This document shows positions 43,200-54,254 of a stretch of 64,000 nt of DNA, piece after piece (position 1 is the first letter of the stretch; every line of letters begins with the position of its first letter). The stretch is from NCBI GenBank assembly GCA_944548615.1, contig OX155954.1, positions 3,081,335-3,145,334 on the forward strand, written 5' to 3'. The notes beneath the pieces were generated by a model that saw nothing but the letters and a program-made list of their open reading frames with translations, made no database searches and was not told the origin of the DNA. A program made the translations under genes and the position numbers. Source of the DNA: Micropterix aruncella (Eukaryota > Arthropoda > Insecta > Lepidoptera > Micropterigidae).

Positions 43200-43560
43200 A
43201 GCTTCCTAGCAGCATAAACTGCAAACGATGATAGCAAAACTCCTCATTAAACAGCCGAGCCTGGGAAATCTCTCTTCGCCACTGCTTCTGCACGACAACG
43301 CACGACTGCAGTCGCAAAGTTGCAGGAGTCGTACTCGGCGTAGTAGTCAGATCTTGCTCCGACAGATCTCCACTTTTTTCGGAAGTTGGATAACCTTTGA
43401 CAAGGAAATAAAATCAACCCCGAAGATGCAGTAAAAATGCTTTTAAGGATTCCTGTCGACGAGAGTTTTACAGCAGAGGTATATTAACCTACTCCCATTA
43501 AAACGGCAAATTTCAGGGATAATAAGGGTCAATATATCGATTGTTCATACATTTTTTTAG
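43200..43560 (+). pseudogene. mariner-family transposase remnant
   Basis: The open frame 43,228-43,434 has 'KLLIKQPSLGNLSSPLLL' followed by HDNARL, the block with the second catalytic Asp of mariner transposase. Downstream frames drift, but 'FGSWITFDK' corresponds to the family's F..LD.FL.GK stretch. A late 'NKGQYID' near 43,526 fits the C-terminal N.GQYFD motif. It is the same lineage as 41,370 (shared 'KQ.SL.N.SSP'). N-terminal domains are missing, and sequence before 43,190 is the foldback element, which may have displaced them. Confidence 0.8.
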
Positions 43561-45180
43561 GCTTTAAAACCCTTTCGCCTACAACCACGTGTGAGGCTCG
43601 TGGTCAGGTGTTCAAGCCAAAACTGTTTATCACGTGCCTGGCCCGTGGTACAACAGTCGAGCCTAAAATGCATTAATGGCCTGGCACGTGATACGTCAAT
43701 CGGGAAAAAATGTATGACAGATTTGCTGATTCGTGGAATGATTTGAAAAGTTCGGCAGTTTTGTTTACGATTTGGGACAATGCTGTCGCATCTTAAATGG
43801 TAGGTTAAAGTGTTAACTTCCCTTTATATAATGCAACCTCCCTAAGGTAATGCAATATATATCTAATGCAACAAATAAAAGTCTGTCATATTACGCACAA
43901 GGAACAACTGCCTCCTTTCGGTCATTAACGACTTGGATAATGCAAGCGTCAAATTGGTTAGCACCGAAAAAAGCGTCAGTTAAAAAACACCCCTGCCGAT
44001 TTCCCGGTCATCAATCATGGCGCCCCCCCGCAATGCTAAATATAAATAATATTATGTTTCAGCCTGGAATACGAGGGTAGAGCCTTAAATGCCACATTCA
44101 TTACGAAGCGAAACGTTTCGCACCGGGGACGGTTACCCACAGAGAAGAGGGAGGGGCGCCTTAAAAACAGCTCACAGCAGCTGGCATGGAGACGCGAGGA
44201 AACTTGAAACGAGACGTCTAAATTCTGCCTATGAAAGGTTTGCGAAGTATTGCGAAAATAAATGCGGAGGTCAGTATGTACATTTGCACAGTTGTAAAGA
44301 TTTTTTACGACGAAAGCCGCTCTAAAGTAAGAAGTATGAACAGATAAAGTATGAAGTATGAACTTGACGGTATGAATAAATAAACGTACTTTTGGTAACT
44401 ATCGCTAGAAAGAAAAGCTCAAGTTTTAAGGGCAGTTTCTCTGGACTCTGCTGGAAATGGCATCGCTATCGAGATGTATTGGAACGTTCAAGGTAGGGAT
44501 GGACATCGATGCCCGATATATCGAAAACATGATGGTTAGAAATCGATGTTAAATGTTTTTCACATCGAAGTTTTGGCACCATCGATGTTCCTCCGTCGAC
44601 ATTTCTTATCTATACATTATGTTTTCTTTTGCTCCACATATGAATAATAATATTTTATGGAACTTGATATTTTTTATCACTTTAACCGCTGGGGCGGCAA
44701 AAAGGTCGAACTTGCAGTGGTTGACAGATCTGCACGTAGCCGTTTCAGCTGGCCTCCATATATATGGTATAAATATATACTATATGTCAGTATATGTCTA
44801 ACATTATTAATTATTAGGCAATAACAAAGAACTCATAAAAAACGATATTGTCAGTATTTTTATAAAAAATCGACGGTTAAACGGTGGTTAAACGACGAAT
44901 TTCGGAAATGATTAAACATGGCCATTTCCTATTTTTAATTTAGTTTTTTTTATTGTTTTCTTTAAACACCTATATTGAATGAGACATAATACCTCTGAGT
45001 TCATCTTTATTATTGATGTTTTCAGAAGAAAACTCATAAGGATTGTCAGCTAAATGAGGTCGTGGTCTTCAAGGTCGGATACTTCAATGTCGTGTACGCT
45101 TAGAAATGAACAATTAAAAATTGTACATGTTTTTATTTTTTTACAACTGTCCACTTTACCAAAGATCCTATGAAGTGATC
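43561..45180. other. Unassigned stretch
   Basis: An inverted repeat 'tatcacgtgcctgg' / 'cctggcacgtgata' lies at about 43,628-43,694. 44,480-44,600 has repeated ATCGATG-type words ('gggatggacatcgatg', 'aaatcgatgtt', 'accatcgatgttcc'). Frames at 43,850-44,325 have no recognised product. Confidence 0.3.
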
Positions 45181-45189
45181 AGTACTGTG

Positions 45190-45600
45190 CCAGCTACAAA
45201 AACTCATTTAACTATATTATGCAATGACATATACCTATGCATTACATAAAAATATGTATAATGTGCAAAGGTTGACATATAGCGACTATAGAATAGGTAT
45301 TGCGGAAAGCATATTAGAGAATATTACGCTACCACCATACAAGAGACAAGAGGCGAGGAAGGGCATCTGGAGGAACATGCCCTTTACGATTACAGGCTGT
45401 ACAATGGGCACATTTCCCTAGACAAATTCCTCCAAATCCTGTCAAACAAAACCCGTCCAGGCTTTGTAAAATGTTCATTACTGTAAAAGAAAATGAATCA
45501 TGAATCACGATGGGAATGTGAGAAATGCTTAATGGCTCTCCACATGTTTCAAAAAATACCATACCCTTCAAAAACTGTCTGGTGATGAAGATTAAACAAA
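45190..45600 (+). pseudogene. piggyBac-type transposase C-terminal remnant
   Basis: The frame 45,224-45,421 contains 'RLTYSDYRIGIAESIL', matching the last conserved helix before the C-terminal domain of piggyBac transposases. After frame changes, 'ESRWECEKCLMALH' at about 45,495-45,540 fits the cysteine-rich zinc-binding domain (W.CE.C...LC/H...CF..YHT), with the final Cys-Phe-His part shifted out of frame. The DDD catalytic core is not found. TTAA target sites were not identified. It is an old, dead copy. Confidence 0.75.
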
Positions 45601-45774
45601 TATCTAAATAACAAAAAAATGGTTATATGTTGTACTGTTTTAACTTTATGTGAAGTTTAGTGTTGAGGTTACTTTGAAATAAAAGTTTTATAAAAATAAT
45701 AATTAAATAGTGTTTTTAATTAACAAATTATGTCATATTATTAGTGGTGGAATGGGTTAAAGTTAGTAAGTTTA

Positions 45775-45854
45775 CGAAAGTTAAATATTATGCAGGCAGG
45801 GGTCTACGGAAAACAGCAAGTGGTCTACGGGGCAAAAAAGTTTGGGTACCTCTG
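45775..45854 (+). mobile_element. hAT-type terminal inverted repeat (right end)
   Basis: The reverse complement starts CAGAGGTACCCAAACTTTTT and continues 'gccccgtagaccacttgct'. This is the typical form of hAT ends. No matching left end was found. Confidence 0.5.
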
Positions 45855-45859
45855 GCCTA

Positions 45860-46245
45860 GATGCTCCTCACGTAGTTCGAAAGACCTCCATCGGGCCACT
45901 CTCCACACCTTCACGATTTTTTAAAGATTCTCTTGAACACTCAACCATGAGTATCCGAGATTGTTCGACATTGTTTCAATCAATAATGTTGGATTGCATT
46001 CGATTTTAGCAGTCAGTATGGTATCGTCTAGGTCTAGGTCTTCCATTTCTAGGGCTGTTTTTCAAATCGAAATTTACCGATGGAAATTTCATGAACCATA
46101 TTTGACAATTGCTAACATCTGAATAATCGCTAAGTATTGCACAAATGTTTTAGTAGCACTTGTGGTCTTTTATTTCAAAAAATGGTAAAGGATCAAATTT
46201 GGAATAATTGTTTCTCTTGGTAATAATTGATCCATTATAAATCGG
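45860..46245. other. Unassigned sequence
   Basis: No recognised gene or repeat. Confidence 0.3.
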
Positions 46246-46247
46246 GG

Positions 46248-46520
46248 CACAGGAAAGAGCAATGCTGGACATTAGTCTCCGCGATATCAGTGCGCGATGA
46301 AGAAATATGAAGGCGCACGGGGGTAACAGGGGTGGCCGAAGAGACTTGTCCAGTGGAGACCAAGAACCACAAAGAGAGGAGTAGGGAGACAACAGTTATG
46401 ATGGCTGGACGACATCAAAAAAGCAGTAGGAACCAACTGGTTGAGGGCAGTAGCTGAAACAGAGACATGGAAGAAGAAGGAAGAGGCCTACTTCCAGGAC
46501 TGGACCAAACCAGGCTGAGG
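46248..46520 (+). pseudogene. Non-LTR retrotransposon reverse transcriptase C-terminus
   Basis: Plus strand, shifting frames: 'ERAMLDISLRD' (46,254), matching the family's ERAMLG.SLRD, then a frameshifted basic segment. The end is 'WLDDIKKAVGTNWLRAV' with 'WKKKEEAYFQDW' at about 46,400-46,510, followed by a stop. This is the R.RW.DD+...G..W...A.+R..W....EAYV..W C-terminal pattern of insect endonuclease/RT proteins. It is a different lineage from 35,950-36,565. Confidence 0.8.
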
Positions 46521-46529
46521 AAGAATAAG

Positions 46530-47195
46530 AAGAAATCGGGGTATAAAATTGCAATTTTACAAATCACAATAGACTCCTGACAAATAAAGTCACCGAAATA
46601 ACACAAACACGTCTTCAAAGGCCAGTTTTAAAAACGCAACTAATCCATGAAACCGCTAAACGAAAAAAATCGACATTCTTTTCCGGTTCTACATATATAA
46701 AGATATATAAAGCTTCGTTCGTGGCTGTTACGTGTCCGCAATATCAAGGGACTAAGACGGCTAAGATCCAACGAGGCGACAAGACAGCACACGACACGGT
46801 GGGATTGCGGATTGCGGCGCGTCGCCTGGGACAAGCAAAGAACGAGCGCGTAAACCAAGTAAGAACTATGCGGGTGTGACGCGAATGGCGAGCGGCTTAC
46901 ACGACTTATTATTTGATTAACAAGAACGCGGAAACACTGTCCGTACAGGAGGTATAGAAGAATAAAAGGATACTTTTCTCAGAGTGAAATTTGTTTTCAA
47001 AAATGAGTTTTTAATGGTTTCATGTACTTTTGTCGGAGCCGGAGATATCAGTGAAAAGAAATGTCTAGAAAACGATACAATGTTTTTATAGCAGGCGCAA
47101 AATGTGAGAATTTGAAAGTGATACATCATCCATAGATAATCTTCGGTTATGTGTCTTGTGAAAAAAAATGACATCCGCGAAGACACCATTTTTGA
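46530..47195. other. Unassigned sequence
   Basis: Short open frames on the minus strand (46,640-46,858 and 46,917-47,189) have no motif. Confidence 0.3.
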
Positions 47196-47199
47196 TACT

Positions 47200-47500
47200 A
47201 GTGTGTGATAGGGGGTTGACTACTGTGAGTAGGATAGGAGGTGGTCTTCATCCTGCAGTGTTCCACAATCGCATATTGGATTCTCTGTGTAGCCCCAGCG
47301 GACGGGATCGGTTCGGAATCTTGTCACACCTATTCTCAGACTGTTGAGACAGCGCCAGGTAGTATAGGAAGTATGAGACCCCGATGTTATGTTGCTTAAC
47401 ATCCTCGCTAAGCGAAGCCCTCCAATGTGGGAATGTGAGACCAGTGGAGCCGCATTTTTGAATGTTTACACTATTTTCCGTCACTTCAATTGTCATAGTA
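47200..47500 (-). pseudogene. Non-LTR retrotransposon, post-RNase H C-terminal segment
   Basis: The minus frame 47,220-47,402 reads 'WRCLNSLRIGVTRFRT', then 'KWGY'-like 'RWGYTENPICDCG' and 'QDEDHLLS'. The pattern W..LNRLR.G.....L..WG....C.CG..Q...H.+..C is the zinc-knuckle-like tail after RNase H in several LINE clades. The last Cys is replaced ('LLSYSQ'). Upstream RNase H is not recognisable. Confidence 0.75.
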
Positions 47501-47572
47501 TTTAAAAGTTTTACAAATGAAGACCTTAATCAAAGTGAAAAGCGTCAGATACTGGTCTATCTTTAGCTATAT

Positions 47573-47992
47573 TTGCGCGAATTGGAAACCGTAACACAGA
47601 CAAGATCGATCCCAAAAAATATTGCAGATCGTAGTTGGTGTAAAAGTATTCTGAATAGGTACCAACAAAGTGAGATTCTCACTCATGGTGCTGTTTTATT
47701 ACGCGGAGACCGTTTGCTAGTTAATGATCATAATCATTGCGGTATTTATTCCGCAAAAAAAAAGAGGGACGACCGCCATTTCTCTAACTTAACCATACAA
47801 AGCGGCTATGCGGCTGTTTCCCTCGGTCCAGTGATAAATATAACGAAAGAAATGGGCCAATTTCTGTTTCCAATCTTTTCTGACCCAAGCCGTAGAGGCA
47901 CCTTCCTGATTCAGGTGAGCTCTTGCTCTGAGGTCAAGGTCACGGGTCACGCATGCGTTAAGCGCTTATTTTTTAAAACATGTATTTGTTAA
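47573..47992 (+). other. 139-codon open frame, no known product
   Basis: It is one of the longer frames in the window but has no signal peptide, membrane segment or family motif. GTGAGC follows 'gattcag' near 47,915, so part of it could be an exon with a donor site. In a window of this size frames of this length are expected by chance, so coding status is doubtful. Confidence 0.2.
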
Positions 47993-47999
47993 AATTTCT

Positions 48000-48710
48000 G
48001 AAACTATTTTTTTTCAAATTGTAAATAATACTTTTATTTTTTATTTAAAGGTATGTATATATATATATTCAATTACAGAGACATTAACACGATAGAAAAA
48101 CATCTGGTTGATCATATATATAGAAAAACATCTGGCTATAATAATCGCGGTCTTCAACAATATAGTCATTTTAGTATCGTAGTTGCAAGTTTTCCAAGAT
48201 GGTCATCTTAGATGGCTGGTTGGTTCGATGAAGTTGACTGAGCTTGGAAGGACTGGTAATGGAGGGATCAATTCACTGTTTGCACGGTGACACGGTAATA
48301 CAGCACTGGTACTATATACTTGCATAATCATAGTGTACTGATTGCCTGGCAATGATTTTACGCACTGCTTTCACAGTTTTAAAGGTGATACGACATTGCG
48401 TTAATGAATGGCAATAACGGCATAGTGGTATTTAAAAGTATTGGCAGGACGCATCTCACTGCACCACAGTGGTGTTACAAAAATACTACAAACTTTCGAG
48501 CGTAAAGGCAGTCATTTTAGTTCAAATATGCAGCATGTATAATACTGCAGGACTTGTAAAGTCGGAAATGAAGTTTGACATGACAGAAATGGTCATGCAA
48601 AATTATGCTCCATACATTATCCAGCATGGTGACACGTCTCATTAGAATAGTGTCCTTGTTTGGTAATTATTGTAGTCAGGACAATGGTTATTAAAGAAGC
48701 TCATGTCTGT
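48000..48710. other. Unassigned sequence
   Basis: 'gaaaaacatctgg' is duplicated at about 48,090 and 48,125. It may be part of the retroelement that follows, but no motif was found. Confidence 0.3.
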
Positions 48711-48714
48711 TTTT

Positions 48715-49080
48715 TTTAATGTAACCCAACCAAACACAGTGTTGAATGCTGACGGAACATTTGTCCCAAAAAACTTGATTGATGAGATCAGCACCGATGA
48801 GTAGGTCAATAGATCCGGCTCGAAGGACCAAAATGTGCAAGTTCATGTCTGTCCAGTAATGGATGAGGAAATGTAACTCGCTATTATGGATGGTTGGAAC
48901 TCGAGCTGTTCGCTGTGTGGTTGCAAGATTATGTTAGTTATTGTAGGCACGACCTGGTACTTATGATGGTGGTCGTGGAACATGCGTGCATGGACAGTAC
49001 AGTACGACGCACTCCAGCACAGGTGGGTGCTTGCTTCAGTCGATAAAGCTCGACGACTGTTAACTTTTCTTCCGTTTCTT
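48715..49080 (-). pseudogene. BEL/Pao-type LTR retrotransposon, protease-region remnant
   Basis: Minus-strand reading shows 'LRAGSIDLLIGADLI' at about 48,780-48,825, the conserved stretch late in the Pao aspartic-protease domain. In a different frame it is followed by the expected FGW-type motif near 48,735-48,760, so at least one frameshift breaks it. No LTRs, reverse transcriptase, integrase or envelope-like sequence was recognised on either side. It is an old, inactive fragment. Confidence 0.7.
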
Positions 49081-49099
49081 CTTTAGCGTGTTGACGACT

Positions 49100-51090
49100 A
49101 TTAACCTATCTTCTTTTTCTTCTTTAGCTTGTTGCCAGGGTGGAAAAAATAAGGAAGGGAAGGGATGTGTCATACCATGGCAACCATTCATTTTAATATA
49201 CTTCAAATATACTGAACCACCGAAAGAGAAATACATAACTTTACGTTATAACAATAATGTTCATGCCGATAACTGGTTTTTAACAATATTTAGTTACGTT
49301 AGTACTTAAATAACTGTAAAATCTAGTCGACTAAAAATAAATAAAATTAAATGAAACTGATATGCGTGTCAGGGCACGAAATAATGAAAAGCATTAAAAA
49401 CGCTGACAATCTTGCAAACAAATCAGCAAACATGCCCTTTATGTACCTTGAACCATTCTGTAGTGCCACAAATTTCACGCGGTAAATTCGTTTTCTATCC
49501 TGTTTATAATGTCAAACAACCGCGATAGTCTTAGATTCTATATGTACAAATATATGGCATAAGCAAGAGCGACAAGTGTGTGCCTTTCGAATCGGACATT
49601 ACCCATTTCATTTGCGTGACGGAAAGTGATGCTTTCATGTGACAACTTTGATAAACCCGTGTCGATTGCGGAAATCGAAACGTCACGGCAAAGTGACAAC
49701 AGTTTTGTCCGTGAAAGAATTTGCTTGTAGGTTGCGATTCAGCTTATTTCTCTAGCTAAAATGTCTGCTAAACAAGTAGGGGAAACGTAGAAAACGGCAA
49801 GCATGGACATAATGACACACCATTGTTATACGGTCAAATAAGTGCCGTTAGTTGTGCGCCAATCATCCAGCGAGACACTGTGAGAACGCCACTATCCTCC
49901 ACGCATCGAGTCGGGGTGGTCGCGCTCAAGAGTGTTGTTTTAGATCCCGTGATTTTGAAGTAGGGTATCAAGCATTAAATAAGCTGCATTCTTCAAGTCT
50001 TGCATTATAATATGTGAACGAAATCAGAACAGTCAGAATATGTCATTGAACCCAACAGACTGAGGCGGATATAAAAGAAGCCTTTTATATCTTATATAAG
50101 TATTGTAGATTAAAAAAAATATTTGTTAAGTAACTGCTACTACTGCTGCTATTGATGAATACCTCGGGGAAAGTTCCCATTGAAAATTCATTTCATCATC
50201 AAATCTTTGAACAGATACTGAACAACTGATGTTACTACACAATTGTAGTATGATATTAAAAAAAAAAAAGACGAACTTGTAGATCGGTAGATCACGTGGC
50301 GACCCCCCCTCCCCCCCCCCCCCCCCCTCCTCCCAGAAAACCGAGGAATTGCTGCTCTTTAGGGTATTTAGACGCGTATTAGACAGACCGCGTAAAGGTG
50401 ACAGACTGAGTCCACGTACGCTAGGTATGCAACGCATTATGACATCTGGACCCTTGAATTTGCATGAAAACAGATGGCAGAAATATACTTATCATACGAA
50501 ACGCCGCCACACGCAACGTCGATCTGCGATCTCCAGATCGGCATGGGAAGGTGGAGGGGATGACAGTACGCTGTCCCAGGCGTAAGATCAGTGGGTTTCT
50601 AAAACTTACGTTCTCAACATCGGTGCATGCACAGAGAAAAGGCATAAAGAATTGTTCTTCGTAATAATTTCAATTTCTGCATTGATGTTATTTTCGAAAC
50701 ATTTCCCTTTGTCTATTTATCTCATGAAAAATATCTCACTTTCTCAACTTTTTTTTTGTTTTTATATTGCGGACATATTTATTTTAAAATAATAAACTGA
50801 GTAAATCGTTCTCAAACTCACTCTTAGAATCAGAAAACACATTGTACAGCGGTTGTAAACAATACAAGTGCACTTTCGTGGCAGCAGCTTCTGGTGCCAT
50901 ATATAGTTCTGGACAAGTGTGCACACCAACGTGGGATAGTTGCATAGTATACGTTGCTTACGTGGGCTCAGTCTGTCTCTACCCTTAAATTTTAATTTAA
51001 AGTGTCAATCGGAAAAGGAACAAGATGAATACTTACGAAGTTTTTCAATGCTCAAATACTTGTAATACATACATATTCTACATACGTTAA
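49100..51090. other. Long unassigned stretch
   Basis: It includes a poly-C tract at about 50,302-50,330. Overlapping frames on both strands at 50,126-50,664 have no motif. Nothing else is recognised. Confidence 0.3.
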
Positions 51091-51094
51091 CCTA

Positions 51095-51526
51095 TCAGTC
51101 GTTTATTAATCCACTAATCCGAGAGTTTATGTGATTATGACGATATATAATATTAAATGGGTGTTTCGCGGTAAGCACTACCGCATACGCCGGACCGTGA
51201 CCGGCGAGCGAAAAGCCTTCGGCGCGGGTGTGTTGGCCGGGGTTGTGACGCACCGCGCGGCGCGGGGGGTTCGGGATCGCTCGGCTGACATCGCCACGCG
51301 GCGCGGCGGCACTCGCTGCAGCTGGCGGCTGGCGAGCGCCCACTGGGCTAGCTAGCTCGCTCACCGATCGACTGCGCCCGTAAAAACCTATCGTACCTTC
51401 CCTAGCCCCCGGCCTCGGGCCTACCACGTACGATTGTACGATACTATACACCTGTTGAAGAGACACGAAGACAGGGCGGCTTAAAAACAATACCACTAGC
51501 ATATAGAGCAGCTTCTTAGCCGACAT
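51095..51526 (-). CDS. Candidate secreted-protein ORF or first coding exon, unknown product
   Basis: A 143-codon minus-strand frame opens with MSAKKLLYMLVVLFLS: a short basic start and a hydrophobic run, i.e. signal-peptide-like. The ATG at 51,526 has A at -3 and no longer upstream start was considered. After 25 codons, CAG is followed by GTGTAT at 51,451, a plausible 5' splice site in phase 0. The real exon might therefore be 51,452-51,526, with the rest an intron. The downstream 51,150-51,420 is strongly CpG-rich, and its Ala/Pro/Arg-rich translation looks compositional. No domain is recognised in the full frame. Alternatives are a chance frame in a CpG island, or a 5' exon of a host gene running leftward. 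Confidence 0.35.
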   Translation of the reverse strand: MSAKKLLYMLVVLFLSRPVFVSLQQVYSIVQSYVVGPRPGAREGTIGFYGRSRSVSELASPVGARQPPAAASAAAPRGDVSRAIPNPPRRAVRHNPGQHTRAEGFSLAGHGPAYAVVLTAKHPFNIIYRHNHINSRISGLIND

Positions 51527-51539
51527 ACTTTCCTAACCA

Positions 51540-51920
51540 GCATAGCTTCATAACTAACAGCGCCAAAATTGGTTCCTAATATCAATGATGATATATAATT
51601 TTGGCAGTTTATGTGGCAGATTATACCTTATTTTGGTAGTTGTTTATTTATTTGTAACTTAATATATGTATGTATATGTGTATTTATGTTCTTAACGAAT
51701 ATTTATTAATTTATTTAATCTTGGCTTTAGATACGCATAAAACATTCCTTATAATTAAAATTTTCATTTTGTAATTTTATAGCACTTAAATTTTGCCTAC
51801 TCTTCCTGACACATCAACATGTTGGTTGACTGGAAGATATTGTTTAGCTAGCAATAAGCCCGTCATTGTACTTTAAATGTTTTATTGTGCAATAAGACAT
51901 TTTTCATTTCATTATATATA
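51540..51920 (+). mobile_element. Possible LINE 3' end
   Basis: From about 51,845 'gcaataagcccgtcattgtac' and 'tattgtgcaataag' resemble the sequence at 32,020-32,060, and look like a LINE 3' UTR. Upstream sequence to 51,540 is AT-rich without a clear frame. Confidence 0.35.
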
Positions 51921-52439
51921 GCATTAGATTGCTCAACTCCATAGTACATTTTGGCAATCCTACTGCGCCGGCGAAATGCTGGTGGCGCTAATAGCTCTGT
52001 ACGGCGAAACTAATAGCAATATATTTGGCCATCTACAGTAATAATGATAATGAATGTTTTTTTTATATAGGACTGAGTGATTATAAAAACTTAGTAATTT
52101 AACCAATGATAACAATAATAACATTCAATTACTATTACCATCTATCACATTTTTCCTACAGGCTAATTAAATCATAGAAATAACACGGTAAGATTGAATG
52201 CCATTTATTATTTTATCCAAACTAGTGCAGAGCTATTACTTATTGAAAGCTGTATAATAAATTTAAAACTGACATCTTTTGCTAAAGAATATAAAAATAA
52301 TAGCAGCCATGATTTCAAATTTTGTATCGTTATTATTTTATTTCGAAATAGGATACAGCATAGGCGTGTTAAGAGCGCCGCAATACTGTTATACCATGAT
52401 TATATTAGTAGTAGTAGTAGTAGAAGTAAACGGAGTGGG

Positions 52440-53345
52440 GGGCTTGTTTCCAGCCCTTGATGTCACCTGGATCTATAAGATCTTTTGTAACTACCCACGT
52501 TGTGGTTGGCCCGGTCTGCTATAAGTACGGTACTGCTTACCAGTCCATACAGATCACTGACCTACAAGTTGGGCAGATCGCTGGATTCGAGAAAGGCTCG
52601 TCCCAGTAAACTGTGTCTTTTTGCGGCGAGGCCTGGGCAGCGACAAAAGATGTGTATGCTGTCTTCAGCTTCTTCGCCACATATTCAGCAGTACTTGCCC
52701 TCGGTCAAGCCAAGGTTGAATAGATGAGCTCTAAGAGTCGTGTCCTTCTTGCTCGTGTCAAGTAGGGCCTTGGCTTTTTTGGAAGTGGCTGCTCCATCGT
52801 GGCTTTTGCCTGGCGACATCCTTGGCTCTGTTTCTAGGATGCCCGATGTTCCTGCTCCAAGCAGTCCCTGATGATTTTTTTACCTATAGCGAAGGGGACC
52901 CCAATAAATGGCTTCACCGGGCATTCAAATGTGTCCAGTTTTGCCAGTCTGTCGGCCTCTTCGTTGCCGGGTATTTATTTATTTATTTATTTATTTGCAG
53001 CTGTTATAAAAAACATATACAAAAAAAAAACAAGAACACACAGATTAAAAATTAAAACTATAAATAGACAAAGACTATGAAATAAAGCTACAAACGCTAC
53101 AAATTAGGGATATCCTCAGGACATCTCTTATCCTGGTTTTCAGGACACACCTATTAATTATTGATACATAGGTATGCCTTGATGACCCGATATTCATATT
53201 AAGGTGATTTTGTTGGCTTTCCCAAATTTGTTGAGCTCTTGCATACAGTCCCAGACCACAGAAGAGTCTGTGGTAACTTTAGCCAGAGCGTTCAATGCTA
53301 CTCTGCTGTCAGAGCAGATGAGGATCTTTCTATTTTTAATCTCGC
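52440..53345 (-). pseudogene. LINE RNase H domain and C-terminal tail, nested in MITE G
   Basis: The minus frame 53,194-53,382 reads 'KILICSDSRVALNALA' and 'NKITLI', the core of a LINE-encoded RNase H with the SDS catalytic Asp. It continues into GH (with the preceding W changed to a stop), is broken by a small insertion, and resumes at about 52,967 as 'GNEEADRLAK', which carries the last RNase H Asp. Further on, 'CGEEAEDSIHIFCRCP' (about 52,640-52,690, in another frame) is the C..CG.E.E...H....C tail. Stops and frameshifts make it dead. Jockey- or R1-like elements carry this layout; the clade is not fixed. Confidence 0.82.
52976..53173 (-). mobile_element. Small retro-insertion splitting the RNase H remnant
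   Basis: It starts on the plus strand with a TATTTATTTATTTATTTATT run, i.e. an (AAAT)n tail in reverse, and is flanked by GGTAT on both sides (about 52,971 and 53,171). Removing it rejoins the RNase H sequence exactly between its GHQGI and GNEEAD parts. SINE or truncated LINE; no own coding sequence. Confidence 0.75.
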
Positions 53346-53479
53346 CGCGCCGCCATATTAAACATAGGAGAATATTAATCACTTTTTGGAACTATAAGTG
53401 CCATTCATATCCACGTTGCGTTTCATAGTGAAATCCTAGCTGCCAAATCGTAGTACTGCATTGAGCTATCTACATCGAT

Positions 53480-54250
53480 ATTTAATCAATGATCATATTT
53501 AAAAAATCACAGTCATAACAAACGCCAAAATAATTACAGTAATTGCGGTTTATTTGGTTGGCAATACTTGTGAAATATTGTCTCTAACCTCATGTTTCAT
53601 AGATTTGTAATACGGTTGTGCTTATGTGGCTGAAAATATTTGTGTGTGCAAAATAGAAAAGTTTTTAGGTACTATTAAAAGACTATAAATATACACTAAA
53701 TATAGACTATAAAATATACACTAAAGCAATGTTGATTTTATTTATTGCTAACATTTTCATAAATCACCTCATTTTCTTGTGATTTTTTTTGCTTGAAATT
53801 TACTGTAGCAATTAAAAAAAAACCGATAGAGATTAACAATAAAACAAACTGATAGCTTCATTTGAACTTTCTTATGTCAAAACTATCGTCTGCGTGCTAG
53901 GCGCTTAGTAATATTAGCCGCAGTATAAACCGAAACGCAACCCTGGCAATATACTATTGGTTAGACATCACATATCAGATGGTCCTCTGATGTAGGATTG
54001 AGCTCAATACGTAAATAGTGTTTGTTTATTGCAAAAGCGCGCAATCAGAGCCATAATAAGTATTAGAACTTTGGTTTCATGTAGTCCATATTTTTAAAGA
54101 CCTGCAAATTTTAACACTGAATGACCTACTTTTGCTAGAATTTGTTCGCGAATTCCATCGAATTCAATTCCTGTCTTCTGGCATATATACATGTATGGCA
54201 TATATACATAATCGTATGACAAGACTTTAAGATTGAAAAGTTGACTAATC
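53480..54250. other. Unassigned AT-rich sequence
   Basis: No recognised gene or repeat. Confidence 0.3.
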
Positions 54251-54254
54251 CTAT

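Larger units (their letters stand above)
51925..53472. mobile_element. MITE family G, complete but enlarged by nested insertions
   Basis: Left end TAGATTGCTCAACTCC and right end, reversed, TAGATAGCTCAATGC. Left-side blocks 'gcgccggcgaaatgctggtgg' and right-side 'gccaaatcgtagtac' match 29,166-29,732. The internal sequence is interrupted after 'aatactgttataccatgattata' near 52,407 and resumes at 'cgccgccatattaaac' near 53,349. Confidence 0.8.

Noticed and set aside
49760..49800. Start-like 'atgtctgctaaacaag' with a possible donor
   Set aside because: Only a few codons before a stop, weak donor, no supporting context.
50126..50664. Several overlapping frames near the poly-C tract
   Set aside because: Poly-C/poly-G translations and overlapping open frames on both strands, no motif.
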